DNA of 47,465 nucleotides from an uncultured Massilia sp. (GTDB lineage Bacteria > Pseudomonadota > Gammaproteobacteria > Burkholderiales > Burkholderiaceae_D), in assembly GCF_913773735.1 (NCBI RefSeq), contig NZ_CAJYEB010000005.1, positions 1-47,465 of the forward strand, read 5' to 3'. The notes under the pieces are model-generated. The model saw only the letters and a program-made list of their open reading frames with translations, searched no databases and was not told the DNA's origin. Shown piece after piece: positions 46,084 through 47,465 of this stretch. Each line of letters opens with the position of its first letter. Position 1 is the stretch's first letter. A program made the position numbers and the translations under genes.

Positions 46084-47151
46084 ATGGACAATCCGGAAAC
46101 GAAATCGGCGGAAAAAGCGGCCGCACCGCGCAAGAGCCGCAAGGGCGCCACGCCCACGGTGCGCGACGTGGCGCGCCTGGCCGGCGTGGCGCCGATGAGC
46201 GTGTCGCGCGCGATGAACAATCCGGATGCGGTCTCGCCCGACATCCTGCAGCGCGTGCGCGACGCCGTCGAGCAGCTCGGCTACGTGCCCAACCTGCTGG
46301 CCGGCGGCCTCGCTTCCAAGAAGAGCCGCATGGTCGCCGCCGTCGTGCCCACGATCAGCGGCTCGGTGTTCCTCGAGATGGTGCAGGCCCTCACCGATGC
46401 GCTGGCCGCGCGCGGCTACCAGCTGATGCTGGGCCAGGCCGGCTACGAGAACTCGCGCGAGGACGCGCTGCTCGAGGCCATCATCGGCCGCCGCCCGGAC
46501 GGCGTGGTCCTCACCGGCATCATGCGCTCCGAGCAGGGGCGCCGCCGCCTGCTCGCCAGCGGCATCCCCGTGGTCGAGACCTGGGACCTGACCGCCGACC
46601 CGATCGACATGCTGGTCGGCTTCTCGCACGAGAAGATCGGCAAGGCCGTGGCCGAGTACCTGCACCGCCTGGGGCGGCGCCGGATCGCCGCCATCAGCGC
46701 CGACGACGAGCGCGCGGTGCGGCGCAACCGGCATTTCGCCGAGACCGTGCTGGCGCTGCAGCCGGCGCTGGGCCAGGATCCCGCCGCCGTCCCCACCTGC
46801 ATCGTGCCGGCCCCGACCTCGCTGGGCAGCGGCCGCGCCGGCCTGCGCGCGCTGCTCGCGCGCGATCCCGGCATCGACGCCGTGTTCTGCAGCTCCGACA
46901 TGATGGCCCAGGGCGTGCTGCTCGAGGCGCTGGCCAGCGGCATCAAGGTGCCGCAGCAGCTGGCCGTCGTCGGCCTGGGCGACCAGTCCTTCTCGCGCGA
47001 CCTGTATCCGCCGCTGACCACGGTGCGCATCGACGGCACCGCCATCGGCGCGACGGCCGCGCAACTGCTGATCGACCGCGCCGAAGGCAAGCCGGTCGAC
47101 GAGCGCATCCGCGACGTGGGCTTCGTCATCGTCGAGCGCGGCAGTACCTGA
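46084..47151 (+). CDS. LacI-family regulator, gluconate-repressor (GntR/IdnR)-like
   Basis: This 355-aa protein has a basic tail, then the LacI helix-turn-helix (about 25-50; VRDVARLAGVAPMSVSRAMN), hinge helix LLAGGLASKKS (71-81) and a periplasmic-binding-protein-like core (about 84-345) with FCSSDMMAQGVLLEA and VGLGDQSFSRDLYPPLTTVRID in parts. The core resembles the gluconate subgroup of LacI repressors. E. coli gluconate repressors, from memory, bind TTACCGGTAA-type palindromes, close to the two TGATACCGGTATCA sites at the GH12 and GH2 genes, so this protein is the likely repressor of the glycosidase genes. The inducer, perhaps a sugar or sugar acid released from the polymer, is inferred only. 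Confidence 0.92.
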   Translation: MDNPETKSAEKAAAPRKSRKGATPTVRDVARLAGVAPMSVSRAMNNPDAVSPDILQRVRDAVEQLGYVPNLLAGGLASKKSRMVAAVVPTISGSVFLEMVQALTDALAARGYQLMLGQAGYENSREDALLEAIIGRRPDGVVLTGIMRSEQGRRRLLASGIPVVETWDLTADPIDMLVGFSHEKIGKAVAEYLHRLGRRRIAAISADDERAVRRNRHFAETVLALQPALGQDPAAVPTCIVPAPTSLGSGRAGLRALLARDPGIDAVFCSSDMMAQGVLLEALASGIKVPQQLAVVGLGDQSFSRDLYPPLTTVRIDGTAIGATAAQLLIDRAEGKPVDERIRDVGFVIVERGST

Positions 47152-47247
47152 TTCCTGCGCCGCCCCGCGCCTGCGCATTCCTCGTCCGACCGTGCCGGCC
47201 TACCGGTCGCGGCGCATTCCCCTTGCAAAAAAATGGCGCTGTTCGCG

Positions 47248-47465
47248 TTAATTGTGTTCCCTGTCCAGCCGCTTGCCGAACTGGACCGCTGCCCGCAAGA
47301 GCAGCGCCGGCGTCGTCAGCCGCTTGTCGTCCAGCACTCGCTGCCAGCCCGAGTAGTCGATCAGGTAGCGGCTGGCCACGCCGCGAAAGCGCAGCAGCCA
47401 GGTCTTGAAACGGCTGTGCCAGCCGTTCACGTTCTGCAGGTGGATCGCGCCGCGCGTGCGGATGC
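47248..47465 (-). mobile_element. IS1595-type transposase, C-terminal part
   Basis: The last 71 codons of a minus-strand transposase enter the window from the right edge and end at TAA (47248-47250). The phrases AIHLQNVNGWHSRFKTWLLRF and RGVASRYLIDYSGWQRVLDD in parts match the C-terminus of ISXO2/IS1595 transposases (DDxN/DDE fold), including the conserved N-x-W/Y-HSR-K segment. The open frame continues past the edge, so the copy may be intact. An A7 run (47227-47233) lies just outside the stop, but I cannot define the terminal inverted repeat. Confidence 0.85.

Overview
The window is about 47.5 kb of very GC-rich DNA. Genes are tightly packed, often with ATGA or GTGA start/stop overlaps, and the proteins look betaproteobacterial: a Burkholderiales-type trimeric porin, a PcaF-type thiolase, a NodT-type outer-membrane factor and many PAS/GGDEF/EAL proteins. 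The best guess is an Oxalobacteraceae member (Massilia, Pseudoduganella or a relative). This rests on protein character and base composition only; there is no rRNA or other marker gene in the window.

Region 1 (1-18617) is a sensory and c-di-GMP block. It holds the start of a PAS-type chemoreceptor, a response regulator overlapping a 1469-aa CHASE/PAS/HisKA/REC/HPt hybrid kinase, and a periplasmic-sensor GGDEF-EAL protein with a broken GGDEF site. These are followed by an HPt-REC-ANTAR regulator, an HD-GYP phosphodiesterase, a PAS-GAF-GGDEF cyclase, a membrane PAS-GGDEF-EAL protein, and a double-KaiC-domain ATPase next to a hybrid histidine kinase. A clear terminator closes the block.

Region 2 (18629-24487) carries an OhrR/MarR-type thiol regulator with inverted half-sites at its promoter, then a periplasmic adaptor and a NodT outer-membrane factor with no inner-membrane pump gene between or beside them. 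A divergent alpha/beta hydrolase and LysR pair and a single-domain response regulator follow.

Region 3 (24543-37839) is a catabolic island of two converging operons. The plus-strand operon has a PcaF-like thiolase, a porin, a muconate-cycloisomerase-like enolase and an alpha/beta hydrolase. The minus-strand genes are an MFS transporter, a PaaH-like dehydrogenase, a crotonase, a GntR/UTRA regulator, a GST, a class III CoA-transferase, a carboxymuconolactone-decarboxylase-family protein, a COG3618 amidohydrolase and a second crotonase. Similar dyads (AGGTCA-N6-TGACCT-like) sit at the key promoters, so the island looks like one regulon. The set suggests uptake of an acidic, possibly lactone-forming or aromatic-derived compound, processing of a lactone, CoA activation, beta-oxidation and thiolysis. 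No acyl-CoA dehydrogenase or ring-cleavage gene is present and the substrate is unknown.

Region 4 (37916-40547) has a 785-aa HNH nuclease with a PtuB/TIGR02646-like N-terminus and a long helical C-terminal part. It is preceded through an ATGA overlap by a frameshifted gene remnant. This is the best candidate for an undescribed defence-type gene.

Region 5 (40709-47151) is a polysaccharide locus with secreted GH12, GH2 and GH3 enzymes and a gluconate-type LacI regulator. Two identical perfect palindromes (TGATACCGGTATCA) precede the GH12 and GH2 genes. The window ends in an IS1595-type transposase that runs off the right edge.
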